Source: Streptacidiphilus carbonis (lineage in GTDB: Bacteria > Actinomycetota > Actinomycetes > Streptomycetales > Streptomycetaceae). Taken from it: a stretch of 59,124 nucleotides of DNA. Each line of letters begins with the position of its first letter. The stretch's first letter is position 1. The notes under the pieces are model-generated. The model saw nothing but the letters and a program-made list of their open reading frames with translations, was not told where the DNA came from and did not search any database. Shown piece after piece: positions 31,321 to 40,579 of the stretch. The stretch is from assembly GCF_000787775.1 (NCBI RefSeq), contig NZ_BBPM01000004.1, forward strand, positions 1-59,124, read 5' to 3'. Both the position numbers and the translations under genes were made by a program.

Positions 31321-31956
31321 ATGAGCGTCTCCTCCGATCCGTACTCCGGTCCGCATCGTGACCGTCCCGCTGCGGGCACCCGTTCGGGGCTCACGGTGGA
31401 GGCCCTGGCCAACGCCGCCTGGCAGGTGCTGGCGGCCGCCGGCGCGGCCTCGATCGTCCTGGGCGTCCTGGTCCTGGTGTGGCCGCACGTCACCCTCGCC
31501 GTCGTCGGCATCCTCTTCGGTATCTACCTGCTGGCCAGCGGCGTCTTCCAGATCGCCGGGGCGTTCGGCAACCATGTGCCGGGTGCACTGCGCGCTGTCG
31601 GCTTCGTCAGCGGCGCGATCTGCATCATGCTGGGTCTGATCTGCTTCCGCGGTGCCGCCGAGTCCACCTTTCTGCTGGGGCTGTGGATCGGCTTCGGCTG
31701 GCTGCTGCAGGGCGTCATGCTGACGGCCGTCGCGCTGTCCACCGAGGGACTGCCGGCCCGCGGCTGGCAGCTGTTCCTGGGCGTGATCACCGCCGCCGCC
31801 GGCATCGTGCTGATCGTCGCCCCGTTCCACTCGCTGACCGTGCTCACCGTGGTGGCCGGGATCTGGCTACTGGTGCTGGGCGCTACCGGCATCGTCCACG
31901 CGTTCCAGCTGCGCTCGCTCACCAGGTCGCTCAGCGGATCGCTCAGCGGATCCTGA
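31321..31956 (+). CDS. HdeD-family (DUF308) membrane protein
   Basis: 211 residues with about six membrane helices in three pairs, the DUF308/HdeD pattern (for example SIVLGVLVLVWPHVTLAVVGILFGIYLLASG). HdeD is linked to acid stress in enterobacteria; the role in actinomycetes is unknown. The ATG at 31321 is preceded by AGAGG; a TTG at 31312 would add three residues. The C-terminus has a Leu-Ser-Gly-Ser repeat. Confidence 0.8.
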   Translation: MSVSSDPYSGPHRDRPAAGTRSGLTVEALANAAWQVLAAAGAASIVLGVLVLVWPHVTLAVVGILFGIYLLASGVFQIAGAFGNHVPGALRAVGFVSGAICIMLGLICFRGAAESTFLLGLWIGFGWLLQGVMLTAVALSTEGLPARGWQLFLGVITAAAGIVLIVAPFHSLTVLTVVAGIWLLVLGATGIVHAFQLRSLTRSLSGSLSGS

Positions 31957-32542
31957 ACACCCGTCAGCACGGCCGCCCGGCCCGGGCCCTGGCCGCGGCC
32001 TTTCGCCGAACCATCGATCGTCATATGCTGACTGCGCTGCCTCGGACCCCGACTGTGCGCACCTGAAGGGCGTGGATGCCCAGCCTGGCGGGACCAGGAG
32101 GAGAAGGCAGCCCTGCACGGCGGCACCTTCTGTCACCCGGTTCCACTCCACCGCTTCGGCGGCCGGGGAGGCGCGTCCGCTTGCGGGTGCGGCCCGAGGT
32201 ATTCGCGCCCGAGCGCCCTGACGCTGATGGGTTCTCCCGTCGGGGCCGCCTCCGGCCGCCGCCCCAGGGCACGCGGCGGCAGATGGTCCGCACCGGTCCG
32301 GCCACCGGTGCGGACCATCCCGACCGGCACCGCCTCCGCCGACACCACCGCGACCGCCCGGTCCACCGCCGAGACCGGCTCCGCGGGCACCCTGCCAGCC
32401 CCTGATGGAACAGTGAATCGTGCCGTCATGGGCGTAGTGCCCGGACCGCCCGGTTTCCTACGATGATCGCCGCAAGGGCCCGTTCTGCCCCTGTGCGGCC
32501 CCGGCGGCCCCGAACGCCATGCTGATACGGAGCATTCGCGCG
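31957..32542. other. 586-base region without a supported gene; strong hairpin
   Basis: No frame here shows recognisable protein features; open frames on both strands are short and rich in Arg/Pro as in non-coding high-GC DNA. A perfect 16-base-pair stem with a CCGGCC loop occupies 32282-32319 and may be a terminator. A TACGAT box at 32459-32464 may be the -10 of the promoter for the small gene at 32543. Confidence 0.5.
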
Positions 32543-32776
32543 ATGACAGCTCTGCACTGGCGAACCGCGCGCGAACTGCGCCTGATCGCCAAGATCATCC
32601 CCGACCCGGGCCACCCCGGCGAGTGCCTCGACCGGCTCGCCGACGTCCGGGTCGCCGCGCTCGGGCCGGTCCTCTACGTGGACGCCCGGCCGACCGGGAC
32701 GCGCGACCCGGACGCGGCGGAGCCGGGGGTCTACGCCATACCCAGCTCCTCGGTGGTCTTCCTGTCCTTCCGCTGA
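32543..32776 (+). CDS. Small hypothetical protein
   Basis: 77 residues, not recognised. It reads as a plausible protein (RTARELRLIAKIIPDPGHPGECLDRLADVRVAALGPVLYVDARP...VYAIPSSSVVFLSFR) with balanced composition. CGGAG lies about 10 bases before the ATG at 32543; an ATG at 32519 has no ribosome site. It converges closely with the next gene (10 bases between stops). Confidence 0.45.
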   Translation: MTALHWRTARELRLIAKIIPDPGHPGECLDRLADVRVAALGPVLYVDARPTGTRDPDAAEPGVYAIPSSSVVFLSFR

Positions 32777-32786
32777 CAGCCGACCG

Positions 32787-33050
32787 CTACTCGCCGGCGT
32801 CCCCGCCCCAGAAGCCGGGACCGCCGCCGACCCAGGCCACCGCGTCGGACTGGGCCACGTCGACGTCCTCCAGCCCGGCCCTGCGGGCGAACTCCTCCAC
32901 GTCGGCCACGTTGTAGGCCTTCCCGACCACGGTGCCGAGGATCTCGACGCCGCGGTAGGGCGGGCGCGTGGTCATCGTCGGCGGGTGGACCACGATGTGG
33001 GCGGAGTGAGCGGACCGGCCGCTGTGCTCGGTGCTGTCGCTGTGGTTCAT
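32787..33050 (-). CDS. Conserved small hypothetical protein
   Basis: 87 residues, no known domain. The core TTRPPYRGVEILGTVVGKAYNVADVEEFARRAGL and the end AVAWVGGGPGFWGG look conserved and soluble. An AGGA site lies before the ATG at 33050; an ATG at 33059 adds three residues. It is divergent from the small membrane gene at 33190. Confidence 0.55.
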   Translation of the reverse strand: MNHSDSTEHSGRSAHSAHIVVHPPTMTTRPPYRGVEILGTVVGKAYNVADVEEFARRAGLEDVDVAQSDAVAWVGGGPGFWGGDAGE

Positions 33051-33189
33051 GCCCTCCATCCTGCCGCCCGCACCCGGCGAAAGCGCGCCGTCGACATGGC
33101 GCGGCGTTGAACCGCGACCGTCCCCGCCGCGTACCCCTGGACGGACCGCCGAACCAGTCGCGGGCGGCCGAGGCGGAGCGGAGTGGCTC

Positions 33190-33393
33190 ATGTGGGTACG
33201 CGGGGTCGGAGGGGTGCTGCTCATCGTGCTGGGGGCGGTCTGGGTCGCCCAGGGCACGGGGGCCGTGCACGGTTCGATGATGAGCGGCAACAGCCAGTAC
33301 GCGGCGCTCGGGGCGCTGGTGATCGTGGTGGGGGTCGCGCTGCTCGGATGGGCCTGGCGGGTCCGGGCAGGACGGTCCCGCGGCGGACGCTGA
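33190..33393 (+). CDS. Small two-helix membrane protein
   Basis: 67 residues with two hydrophobic helices (VGGVLLIVLGAVWVAQG and ALGALVIVVGVALLGWAW) joined by a short loop and an Arg-rich C-terminus. Similar tiny membrane proteins are common in streptomycetes; function unknown. GGAG lies about 7 bases before the ATG at 33190. Confidence 0.6.
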   Translation: MWVRGVGGVLLIVLGAVWVAQGTGAVHGSMMSGNSQYAALGALVIVVGVALLGWAWRVRAGRSRGGR

Positions 33394-33422
33394 CCGCCGC
33401 GGGACCGCACGCGCACAACGCG

Positions 33423-33459
33423 GAACGCCCCGCACCGGTGGAACCGGTGCGGGGCGTTC
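33423..33459. terminator. Bidirectional terminator between the small membrane gene and csp copy 1
   Basis: Perfect 16-base-pair stem (33423-33438 with 33444-33459) with a TGGAA loop, between convergent genes, so it can serve both. Confidence 0.7.
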
Positions 33460-33505
33460 GCTGGTCGTTCGCGGTCGGGGCCTGCGGCCCCTGGAGCGGA
33501 GGACC

Positions 33506-34051
<546 letters not shown>

Positions 34052-34052
34052 T

Positions 34053-34417
<365 letters not shown>

Positions 34418-34434
34418 CGATCGCCGCGCGTCGA

Positions 34435-34466
34435 GGACGCCCCCGCACTTCGGTGCGGGGGCGTCC
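34435..34466 (+). terminator. Terminator downstream of csp copy 2
   Basis: Perfect 14-base-pair stem (34435-34448 with 34453-34466) closed by a stable TTCG tetraloop, followed by TTGC. It lies between csp copy 2 and the convergent MFS gene. Confidence 0.75.
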
Positions 34467-34508
34467 TTGCGTTCACCCTGCGGGTCACCGTTCGCGGGGC
34501 GCTCCTTG

Positions 34509-35771
34509 CTACGCGATGAGGGAGCGGTCAGCCGCACGGGCCGCCGCCTCGGCCGCTACGGTCCCGGCTCCGATTCCGGTTCCGATTCCGGTTCCGGCCC
34601 CCGCCCCCGCCCCGGCGGCCTCGCGCGCGGTCCGGCGCTCCAGGGCCGAGGAGAGCAGGGCCAGCCCCAGGGCGGCCGCGGCGAAGGCGGCGCCGACCCA
34701 GTTGGGGGCGGTGTAGCCGAGGCCGCCCGAGATCGCCAGGCCGCCCGCCCAGGCGGCCAGCGCGTTGCCGAGGTTGAAGGCGCCGATGTTCAGGGCCGAG
34801 GCCAGCGTGGGCGCGCCGGCCGCCTGGTCCAGCACCCACTTCTGCAGCGGCGGTACGGTCGCGAAGCCGAGGGCGCCGATCAGGAAGACGGTGACGGTGG
34901 CCGTGACCTCGTCGTGCGCGGTCACCGTGAACAGCGCCAGCACCACAGCCAGTGCGCCGAGCGCGACATAGAGCATCCGCATCAGCGAACGGTCCGCGTA
35001 GCGGCCGCCAACCAGGTTCCCGGCCACCATGCCCAGGCCGAACAGGGCCATCAGCCAGGTCACCGAGGCGTCCGCGAATCCGGCCACCTCGGTCATCATC
35101 GGCGCCACATACGTGATCGCGGCGAACACCCCGCCGAAGCCCAGCACGGTCATCGCCATCGCCAGCAGCACCTGCGGATTGCGCAGCACCGCCAGCTCGT
35201 GGCGCAGCCGCACCTCCCCCGAGCGCGCCTGCTCCGGAATCAGCCGGGCCACGCCCAGCAGGCCCAGCACGCCCAGTCCGGCGATGAACAGGAATGTGGC
35301 GCGCCAGCCGAGGTGCTGCCCGACCAGGGTGCCCAGCGGCACACCGACCACATTGGCGACGGTCAGCCCGGTGAACATCATGGCGATGGCTCCGGCCTTC
35401 TTCTGCGGCGCCACCAGGTCGGCGGCGACCACCGAGCCGATGCCGAAGAAGGCCCCGTGCGCCAGCGAGGCGACGATCCGTCCGGCCAGCATCACCCCGA
35501 AGGAGGGGGCCAGCGCGGAGACGGTGTTGCCGATCACGAACAGGCCCATGAGCAGCATCAGCATCCGCTTGCGCGGTATCCGGGTGCCCAGCACGGTCAT
35601 CAGGGGGGCTCCGGCCACCACGCCCAGCGCATAGCCGGTGACCAGCAGGCCCGCGGTGGGGACGGCGACGCCGAAGGAGTCGCCGATCTGCGGCAGCAGC
35701 CCCATCACCACGAATTCGGTGGTGCCGATGCCGAAGGCCCCGATGGCGAGGGCCAGGAGTGCGAGAGGCAT
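34509..35771 (-). CDS. MFS transporter (DHA1, AraJ/Cml-type efflux)
   Basis: 420 residues, 12 predicted membrane helices. The start LALAIGAFGIGTTEFVVMGLLPQI is typical of the chloramphenicol/arabinose-efflux DHA1 group, and the loop after helix 2 reads GTRIPRKRM. The C-terminal cytosolic tail is a Gly/Ala/Thr repeat (GAGAGAGTGIGTGIGAG), which is low-complexity. Divergent from a MarR regulator with tandem repeats in between, so it is most likely an efflux pump derepressed by the MarR ligand. Confidence 0.85.
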   Translation of the reverse strand: MPLALLALAIGAFGIGTTEFVVMGLLPQIGDSFGVAVPTAGLLVTGYALGVVAGAPLMTVLGTRIPRKRMLMLLMGLFVIGNTVSALAPSFGVMLAGRIVASLAHGAFFGIGSVVAADLVAPQKKAGAIAMMFTGLTVANVVGVPLGTLVGQHLGWRATFLFIAGLGVLGLLGVARLIPEQARSGEVRLRHELAVLRNPQVLLAMAMTVLGFGGVFAAITYVAPMMTEVAGFADASVTWLMALFGLGMVAGNLVGGRYADRSLMRMLYVALGALAVVLALFTVTAHDEVTATVTVFLIGALGFATVPPLQKWVLDQAAGAPTLASALNIGAFNLGNALAAWAGGLAISGGLGYTAPNWVGAAFAAAALGLALLSSALERRTAREAAGAGAGAGTGIGTGIGAGTVAAEAAARAADRSLIA

Positions 35772-35830
35772 GGTCTGCCTTCCAGGAGTGCGGGCTTCCC
35801 AGGATTCGGAAGCGGGTACCTGGACGACAT

Positions 35831-35864
35831 TAGTTGCACGCGCTGGTTAGTTGCAAACGCTGGT
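35831..35864. promoter_or_regulatory. Tandem 17-bp repeats, probable MarR operator
   Basis: TAGTTGCACGCGCTGGT (35831-35847) is followed without gap by TAGTTGCAAACGCTGGT (35848-35864), two mismatches apart, and then by TATTGCA. They occupy the divergent promoter of the MFS and MarR genes. A TATCAT box (35881-35886) lies 6 bases before the marR ATG. Confidence 0.6.
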
Positions 35865-35892
35865 TATTGCAGCGGTGCCGTATCATCGAGGC

Positions 35893-36354
35893 ATGACCGC
35901 AACGGACCCAGACCTCACAGCGCTGGCCCAGGGCTGGTGCGCCCTCTCGCTGCTGCACGGACGGATCGAGTCGCACATCGAGCAGGCCCTGCAGTCCGGG
36001 CACGACCTCAGCGTGCGGGAGTACTCACTGCTGGACGTCCTGAGCCGGCAGCACAGCGGCACCGGCGGCCACCTGCGGATGTCCCAGGTGGCCGAGGCCG
36101 TGGTGCTGAGCCAGAGCGCGACGACCCGGCTGGTCTCCCGCCTGGAGGACCGCGGACTGCTGGCCCGCTACCTCTGCCCCACGGACCGGCGCGGCATCTA
36201 CACCGATGTCACCGAGGCGGGGCTGGCACTGCTGGAGCAGGCGCGGCCCACCAATGAGCGGACTCTGCGCGAGGCGCTGGACGCGGCGGGGCAGAACCCC
36301 GAACTGGCCCCGCTGGTGCGCGCCGTCAGCACGCTCCACGCCGTCCACGCGTAG
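35893..36354 (+). CDS. MarR-family transcriptional regulator
   Basis: 153 residues. The winged helix includes LRMSQVAEAVVLSQSATTRLVSRLEDRGLLAR and the wing CPTDRRGIYTDVTEAG. The ATG at 35893 is preceded by TATCAT at leaderless distance, which decides it over the upstream ATG at 35851. It most likely represses the divergent MFS pump and itself. Confidence 0.88.
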   Translation: MTATDPDLTALAQGWCALSLLHGRIESHIEQALQSGHDLSVREYSLLDVLSRQHSGTGGHLRMSQVAEAVVLSQSATTRLVSRLEDRGLLARYLCPTDRRGIYTDVTEAGLALLEQARPTNERTLREALDAAGQNPELAPLVRAVSTLHAVHA

Positions 36355-36368
36355 GAGGTTCCGTCCGG

Positions 36369-36511
36369 CCTTCGGGTGCGGGTCGTGCGTGGCTTGTCGC
36401 GCAGTCCCCCGCGCCCCTACGGAGGTGCAACCGTCCCGCCGCGGTTCAGTTGCAGCCCCCTGGGGGCGCGGGGGACTGCGCGACAAGCCACGCACCGCCC
36501 GCACCCGAAAG
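36369..36511. repeat. Dispersed palindromic intergenic element, copy 2
   Basis: Arms of about 64 bases: CCTTCGGGTGCGGG...GTGGCTTGTCGCGCAG with near-perfect complements on the right side, and the same core CCCCCGCGCCCC as the other two copies. It lies between the convergent marR and LAL-type genes, two bases from the latter's stop. Probable bidirectional terminator. Confidence 0.85.
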
Positions 36512-36513
36512 TG

Positions 36514-39204
36514 CTACCCCAGCCCCCGGCGGGCGTCCTCGGCGAGCTCGTCCGCACCGCACCCCTCGGCCAGCGCCAGGGCCGTACGGAACCGTTCGGC
36601 CGCTTCCGCCTCGCGACCGTCCTCGCGCAGCGCCGTCGCCAGGTCGATTACGGCCCGGCTGTGCTCGTAGGGGGCCACGCAGCCCTCGAACCGGTCGACC
36701 GCCCTGCGCAGCAGCTCGACTTTGGCCCTGCGGTCCTCCGCGAACTCGGCGACCGCCCGCAGCGCCGTGCCGACGGCGGAGTCGGTGCCGAACCGTTCCG
36801 CCCGGACCAGCTGGTCCGCGGCCAGGGCCCGGGCCGTCCCGAGATCGCCCGACTGGGCGTGGGCCTGGGCCAGTGCCCGCTGCCACCCGCACCAGCCCGG
36901 GTTGCTCATCTCCCGGTGGTCCAACCGCTCCCCGGCGGCGGTGAGTTCGGCCAACGCCCCCTCCGCGTCGCCGAGCGCGAGCAGCAGCCCGCCGCGTACC
37001 GTCTGCGAGTCCGGGAAGACCACGGCCGCCGAGTACGGGGCCTGGAAGCGGTAGCGCTCGACCAGTTCGCGGGCGTCCGCCACCTTGCCGCGCGCCATCA
37101 GCACCGCCGCCAGTGTCCCCACCGCGAACCAGTGCACCGGCACGCCCTCGCCGCCGACGCGGTTGGCGATGGCCAGCCCCTCGCGGGCGCTGAGCTCGGC
37201 ATCGGCCAGGCTGCCGGTGCGGTAGCGGATGTAGCCGAGGATGGTGTGCCCGAAGGCGAGATGGGCGCCGCGCCACCCGGCCTCCTCGTACTCGGCGATG
37301 CCCTGGGCGAACAGCTCCTCGGCGCGCTCGGGCAGGTCGGCGAACATGTAGACCAGCGACGCCAGGGTCGGCACCTCGAAGGCCCACTCCTGGTCGGTCC
37401 AGCTCAGCCCCTCCTCCTGGGCGAGGTCGGCGTAGTGCACGGCGGTGGCCACCGGCTCGCCGCGTACCACGGCGTCCCAGGCGCGCAGCCCGAACACATA
37501 GCGCTCCGCGGTGCCGATGGTCTGCTCGCCGCGCTCCAGCAGCAGAGCGAGGTCGGCCAGGCGTTCGGAGCGGTCCGCCGACCCCTCCTCGGCGGCGTCG
37601 AAGGCGCACCACATGAAGTTCCAGACCAGAAGCCGCAGCCGGGTCTGGTCGGATTCCGCCAGCGCGGCCGCCTCCGCGGTGGTCCGCGACGCCTCCAGCA
37701 GGCTGTTGCTGTGCGCCAGCGACTGGGCCAACCGGACGGTGATGCCCTCGTGCAGTTGGTCCGGCAGCTGCGGCTGCTCCAGCGCGGCCCGCAGATGGCC
37801 CACGGTCTGGGCCGGGTCGTAGAGCAGGGTGGAGCAGCCCAGCTCGAACAGCACCTCGGCCCGCTGGGCCGACGACGGGGGCTCCCGCAGCGCCCTGGCC
37901 AGGCAGCGCTGCGCCGTCTCCGGGGCGCCGGCCTGCATGAACGCCCTTGCCGCCGCGCGCAGTTGCTCGACCACCGCGGTGTCGCCCTGCGGCGGGATCT
38001 CCAGCCAGTGCCGGGCCGCGGTGATCGGGCCCTTGCCTGCGCCGAGGACGATCCAGCCGGCCCGGCCGTGCATACCGGTGCGCAGGTCGTCCGGGATGCC
38101 CCGGTAGACCGAGGTGGCGACCAGCGGGTGGATGAACTCCAGGATCTGATGGCCGGTCAGAATGCGGGCCTCGCGCAGCCGGTCGGCCGCCTCGGCGGCG
38201 TCGGCGGGGGTCAGTGCGGCGGTGGCGGCGGCGAGTTCCAGTGGGGTGTGGATGCCCAGCACCGACACCGCCCAGGCCAGTCGCACCGAGGAGGCGCCGA
38301 GCCGCTCCAGCCGCGCCAGCAGACCGCTGCCCTTGGTGGCCGCGGCCACGTCGCGCAGCAGCGGGCAGGACTCCTCGACCGGGGCCAGCCCGCGCTCCTG
38401 GGACTTGGCCAGCAGTTCGACCGTCTCGAAGGGGTTGCCGCCGGTCACCGCCCAGACCTCGCGGCAGAAGGCGTCCTCGACCCGTACCGGCGGGCTGCCG
38501 AACATCCTGCGCACCAGCGCCGCCACCGCGTCCGGGGTCAGCGCGGTGAGCCCCAGCGGCGTGGCCCCGTTGGCCCCGGCCATGGTGCGGAAGGAGGCCG
38601 GGTTGTCCGGGAGTTCGTCCGGGCGGTAGGCGGTGACCAGCAGCACCGGCAGGCCGTCGACCCGGGTCGCGAAGGAGGCCAGCCAGCTCAGCGACTCCGC
38701 GTCGGCCCAGTGCGCGTCGTCCACCACCAGGACCAGCGGGCCCCGGGAGACGGCGAGGTTGGTGACCACCCAGTCCAGACCGTCCCGGACGCCCTGCGGG
38801 TCGGGGGCGGCGGAGGCGGCCGCCTCGTCGTCCTGGGCCAGGCCGATCGCCGGGCCGACGATGTCCATCCAGCCGCCCAGGAGATCGCGCCGCTGCTGCT
38901 CACCGAGGCCGGCCAGCATCGGTTTCAGCAGCGCGCGGACCACGTGGAAGGCGGACAACTGCTCCTGCTCGCCGCCTCGGGCCGCCAGCACCAGCAGCCC
39001 GCGGTCAGCCGCCTCCTGGCGCACGGCTGCCAGCAGGCTGGTCTTGCCGAGGCCGGCGGCGCCCGTGTAGACGAGCAGCCGCTCGCCCGGCCGTGCGGGG
39101 ACCGCACTGGCCGCCAGGCTGTCCAACGCGCCGCGAGCGGCTTCGAGTTCGACGCCGCGTTCCAGCAGAACGCCGCCGCCACCTGCATGCCTCTGCTCCG
39201 CCAC
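36514..39204 (-). CDS. LAL-type STAND ATPase lacking the LuxR DNA-binding domain
   Basis: 896 residues. N-terminal ATPase: Walker A GAAGLGKTS (48-56), Walker B PLVLVVDDAHWAD (156-168), sensor-like TAYRPDELP and VTGGNPFETVEL. A long helical TPR-like region (about 400-890) follows. Large ATP-binding LuxR regulators normally continue after the DAR-type end with a LuxR helix-turn-helix of about 60 residues; here the frame stops (GLG, TAG) at that border. It may be a truncated regulator or act through a partner. GTG start at 39204, probably leaderless. Confidence 0.82.
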   Translation of the reverse strand: MAEQRHAGGGGVLLERGVELEAARGALDSLAASAVPARPGERLLVYTGAAGLGKTSLLAAVRQEAADRGLLVLAARGGEQEQLSAFHVVRALLKPMLAGLGEQQRRDLLGGWMDIVGPAIGLAQDDEAAASAAPDPQGVRDGLDWVVTNLAVSRGPLVLVVDDAHWADAESLSWLASFATRVDGLPVLLVTAYRPDELPDNPASFRTMAGANGATPLGLTALTPDAVAALVRRMFGSPPVRVEDAFCREVWAVTGGNPFETVELLAKSQERGLAPVEESCPLLRDVAAATKGSGLLARLERLGASSVRLAWAVSVLGIHTPLELAAATAALTPADAAEAADRLREARILTGHQILEFIHPLVATSVYRGIPDDLRTGMHGRAGWIVLGAGKGPITAARHWLEIPPQGDTAVVEQLRAAARAFMQAGAPETAQRCLARALREPPSSAQRAEVLFELGCSTLLYDPAQTVGHLRAALEQPQLPDQLHEGITVRLAQSLAHSNSLLEASRTTAEAAALAESDQTRLRLLVWNFMWCAFDAAEEGSADRSERLADLALLLERGEQTIGTAERYVFGLRAWDAVVRGEPVATAVHYADLAQEEGLSWTDQEWAFEVPTLASLVYMFADLPERAEELFAQGIAEYEEAGWRGAHLAFGHTILGYIRYRTGSLADAELSAREGLAIANRVGGEGVPVHWFAVGTLAAVLMARGKVADARELVERYRFQAPYSAAVVFPDSQTVRGGLLLALGDAEGALAELTAAGERLDHREMSNPGWCGWQRALAQAHAQSGDLGTARALAADQLVRAERFGTDSAVGTALRAVAEFAEDRRAKVELLRRAVDRFEGCVAPYEHSRAVIDLATALREDGREAEAAERFRTALALAEGCGADELAEDARRGLG

Positions 39205-39233
39205 GGTCCGAGCCTAGCGTCAACACGCCTGAC

Positions 39234-39260
39234 GGGCGGGCCCCTTGCCGGAACCCGCCC
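39234..39260 (-). terminator. Possible terminator downstream of terC
   Basis: GGGCGGG (39234-39240) pairs with CCCGCCC (39254-39260) across a 13-base loop, about 90 bases past the terC stop. Modest stem, so low confidence. Confidence 0.35.
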
Positions 39261-39351
39261 GCCATCGAACTGCAGGAATCTTTGACGCTCCGTCACGGTT
39301 CCTACACAAACGGAGCTGTGACCCCGCTGTCTCCCGGTGGCGCCGCCGCGG

Positions 39352-40332
39352 CTACTGCTTCTGCAGCTCGCGCTCCGGCAGGGACTGCTCCTCCTTGCGG
39401 GAGGCGACCAGGCTGGTGACCGTGGTCACCGCCAGCACCACCACGATGAAGCCGAGCGAGAACGGGATGCCGATCTCCGGGGCCCAGTGCGCACCGGCCT
39501 CATGCAGGGCGTGCAGCAGCAGCTTCACGCCGATGAAGCCGAGGATCACCGAGAGGCCGTAGGAGAGGTGGACCAGCTTCTTCAGCAGACCGCCGATCAG
39601 GAAGTACAGCTGGCGCAGGCCCATCAGCGCGAAGGCGTTCGCGGTGAAGACGATGTAGGCGTCCTGGGTGAGGCCGAAGATGGCCGGGATGGAGTCCATC
39701 GCGAACAGGACGTCGGTGGTACCGATGGCCAGCATCACGATCAGCATCGGGGTGATCAGCCGCTTGCCGTTCTGCACCACCAGGAGCTTGGTGCCGTGGT
39801 AGCGGTCGGTCGCCGGGAAGCGGTTCTCGACGGCCCTGAGGAGCCGGTTCTCCTCGAACTCCTCCTCCGCACCGGCCCCGGCCTCCTTGATGAGCTTCCA
39901 GGCGGTCCAGATCAGGAAGGCACCGAAGATGAAGAAGACCCAGGAGAAGCCGGCGATGATCGCGGCGCCGGCGGCGATGAAGGCCGCCCGCAGCACCAGC
40001 GCGATCAGCACCCCGACCATCAGCACCCGCTGCTGGTAGATGCTGGGCACGGCGAACTTGGCCATGATCAGGATGAAGACGAACAGGTTGTCGACGCTCA
40101 GCGACTTCTCGGTGATGTACCCGGCGAAGAACTGCCCGGCAGGGGCCGAGCCGGAGTGCCACCAGAGGAAGCCGCCGAAGGCGACGGCCAGCAGGACCCA
40201 GACGGCCGTCCAGGTCCCCGCCTCCTTGAGCGAGACGTCGTGCGGCTTGCGTCCGCCGATGAAGAAATCTGCGGCGATCAGGGCGACCAGCACCCCGATG
40301 GTGGTGGCCCACATGGCCATGGAAACGTCCAC
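39352..40332 (-). CDS. terC: TerC-family membrane protein (probable Mn2+ exporter)
   Basis: 326 residues, about eight membrane helices. Conserved acidic motifs of the family are SLSVDNLFVF and GTTDVLFAMDSIPAIFG. TerC proteins are linked to tellurite resistance and, in several bacteria, export manganese, often to metallate exoenzymes. The GTG at 40332 (VDVSMAMWATTIG) has AAGGAG at good spacing. A yybP-ykoY type Mn2+ riboswitch lies in its leader, which strongly supports manganese as the physiological signal. The nearby terD gene is a separate unit. Confidence 0.9.
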   Translation of the reverse strand: MDVSMAMWATTIGVLVALIAADFFIGGRKPHDVSLKEAGTWTAVWVLLAVAFGGFLWWHSGSAPAGQFFAGYITEKSLSVDNLFVFILIMAKFAVPSIYQQRVLMVGVLIALVLRAAFIAAGAAIIAGFSWVFFIFGAFLIWTAWKLIKEAGAGAEEEFEENRLLRAVENRFPATDRYHGTKLLVVQNGKRLITPMLIVMLAIGTTDVLFAMDSIPAIFGLTQDAYIVFTANAFALMGLRQLYFLIGGLLKKLVHLSYGLSVILGFIGVKLLLHALHEAGAHWAPEIGIPFSLGFIVVVLAVTTVTSLVASRKEEQSLPERELQKQ

Positions 40333-40365
40333 GAACTGCTCCTTCGGCAAGTCGGATGGGCTGGC

Positions 40366-40478
40366 CGAAGGTCTCCTCCGCCCCGCCGCCATGGCGAACG
40401 GGGCCGATATTTCCGGGCGCGGTACGGACCGCCGCCGTGTTGACGGAAACATCGTTCTAGGGAGTACTCCCCTTCGAG
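40366..40478 (-). ncRNA. yybP-ykoY (manganese) riboswitch upstream of terC
   Basis: Read on the minus strand, P1 is CGAAGG (40478-40473) pairing with CCTTCG (40371-40366). Between them, in the family order, are GGGGAGTA (40472-40465), CGTCAAC (40445-40439), GCCCGG (40418-40413) and GAGACC (40375-40370). These are the conserved loops of the yybP-ykoY aptamer, which binds Mn2+. The element ends 33 bases before the terC GTG, so control of translation initiation is more likely than a terminator. Confidence 0.85.
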
Positions 40479-40579
40479 ATCCCATCATCCTCAGCGCTTG
40501 GTAAAACGCTGGTAAAGGAGGTGCATCTCGAAGGAAAGTGCAGGTCAGGGGCGTGTGCGCCGAGGTCTGAGCTGCAGGA

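Noticed and set aside
32133-32429. 98-codon minus-strand frame as a gene
   Set aside because: Pro/Arg-rich, contains the 16-bp hairpin within the frame, and has no ribosome site.
34555-34625. Repeated GATTCCGGTTCC-type units that at first look like a short repeat array
   Set aside because: They encode the Gly/Thr/Ala tail of the MFS transporter in frame; there are no spacers, so it is not CRISPR.
40333-40488. N-terminal extension of terC to 40488
   Set aside because: The extra residues are Arg/Pro-rich and coincide with the riboswitch; the GTG at 40332 has a ribosome site and matches the family start.
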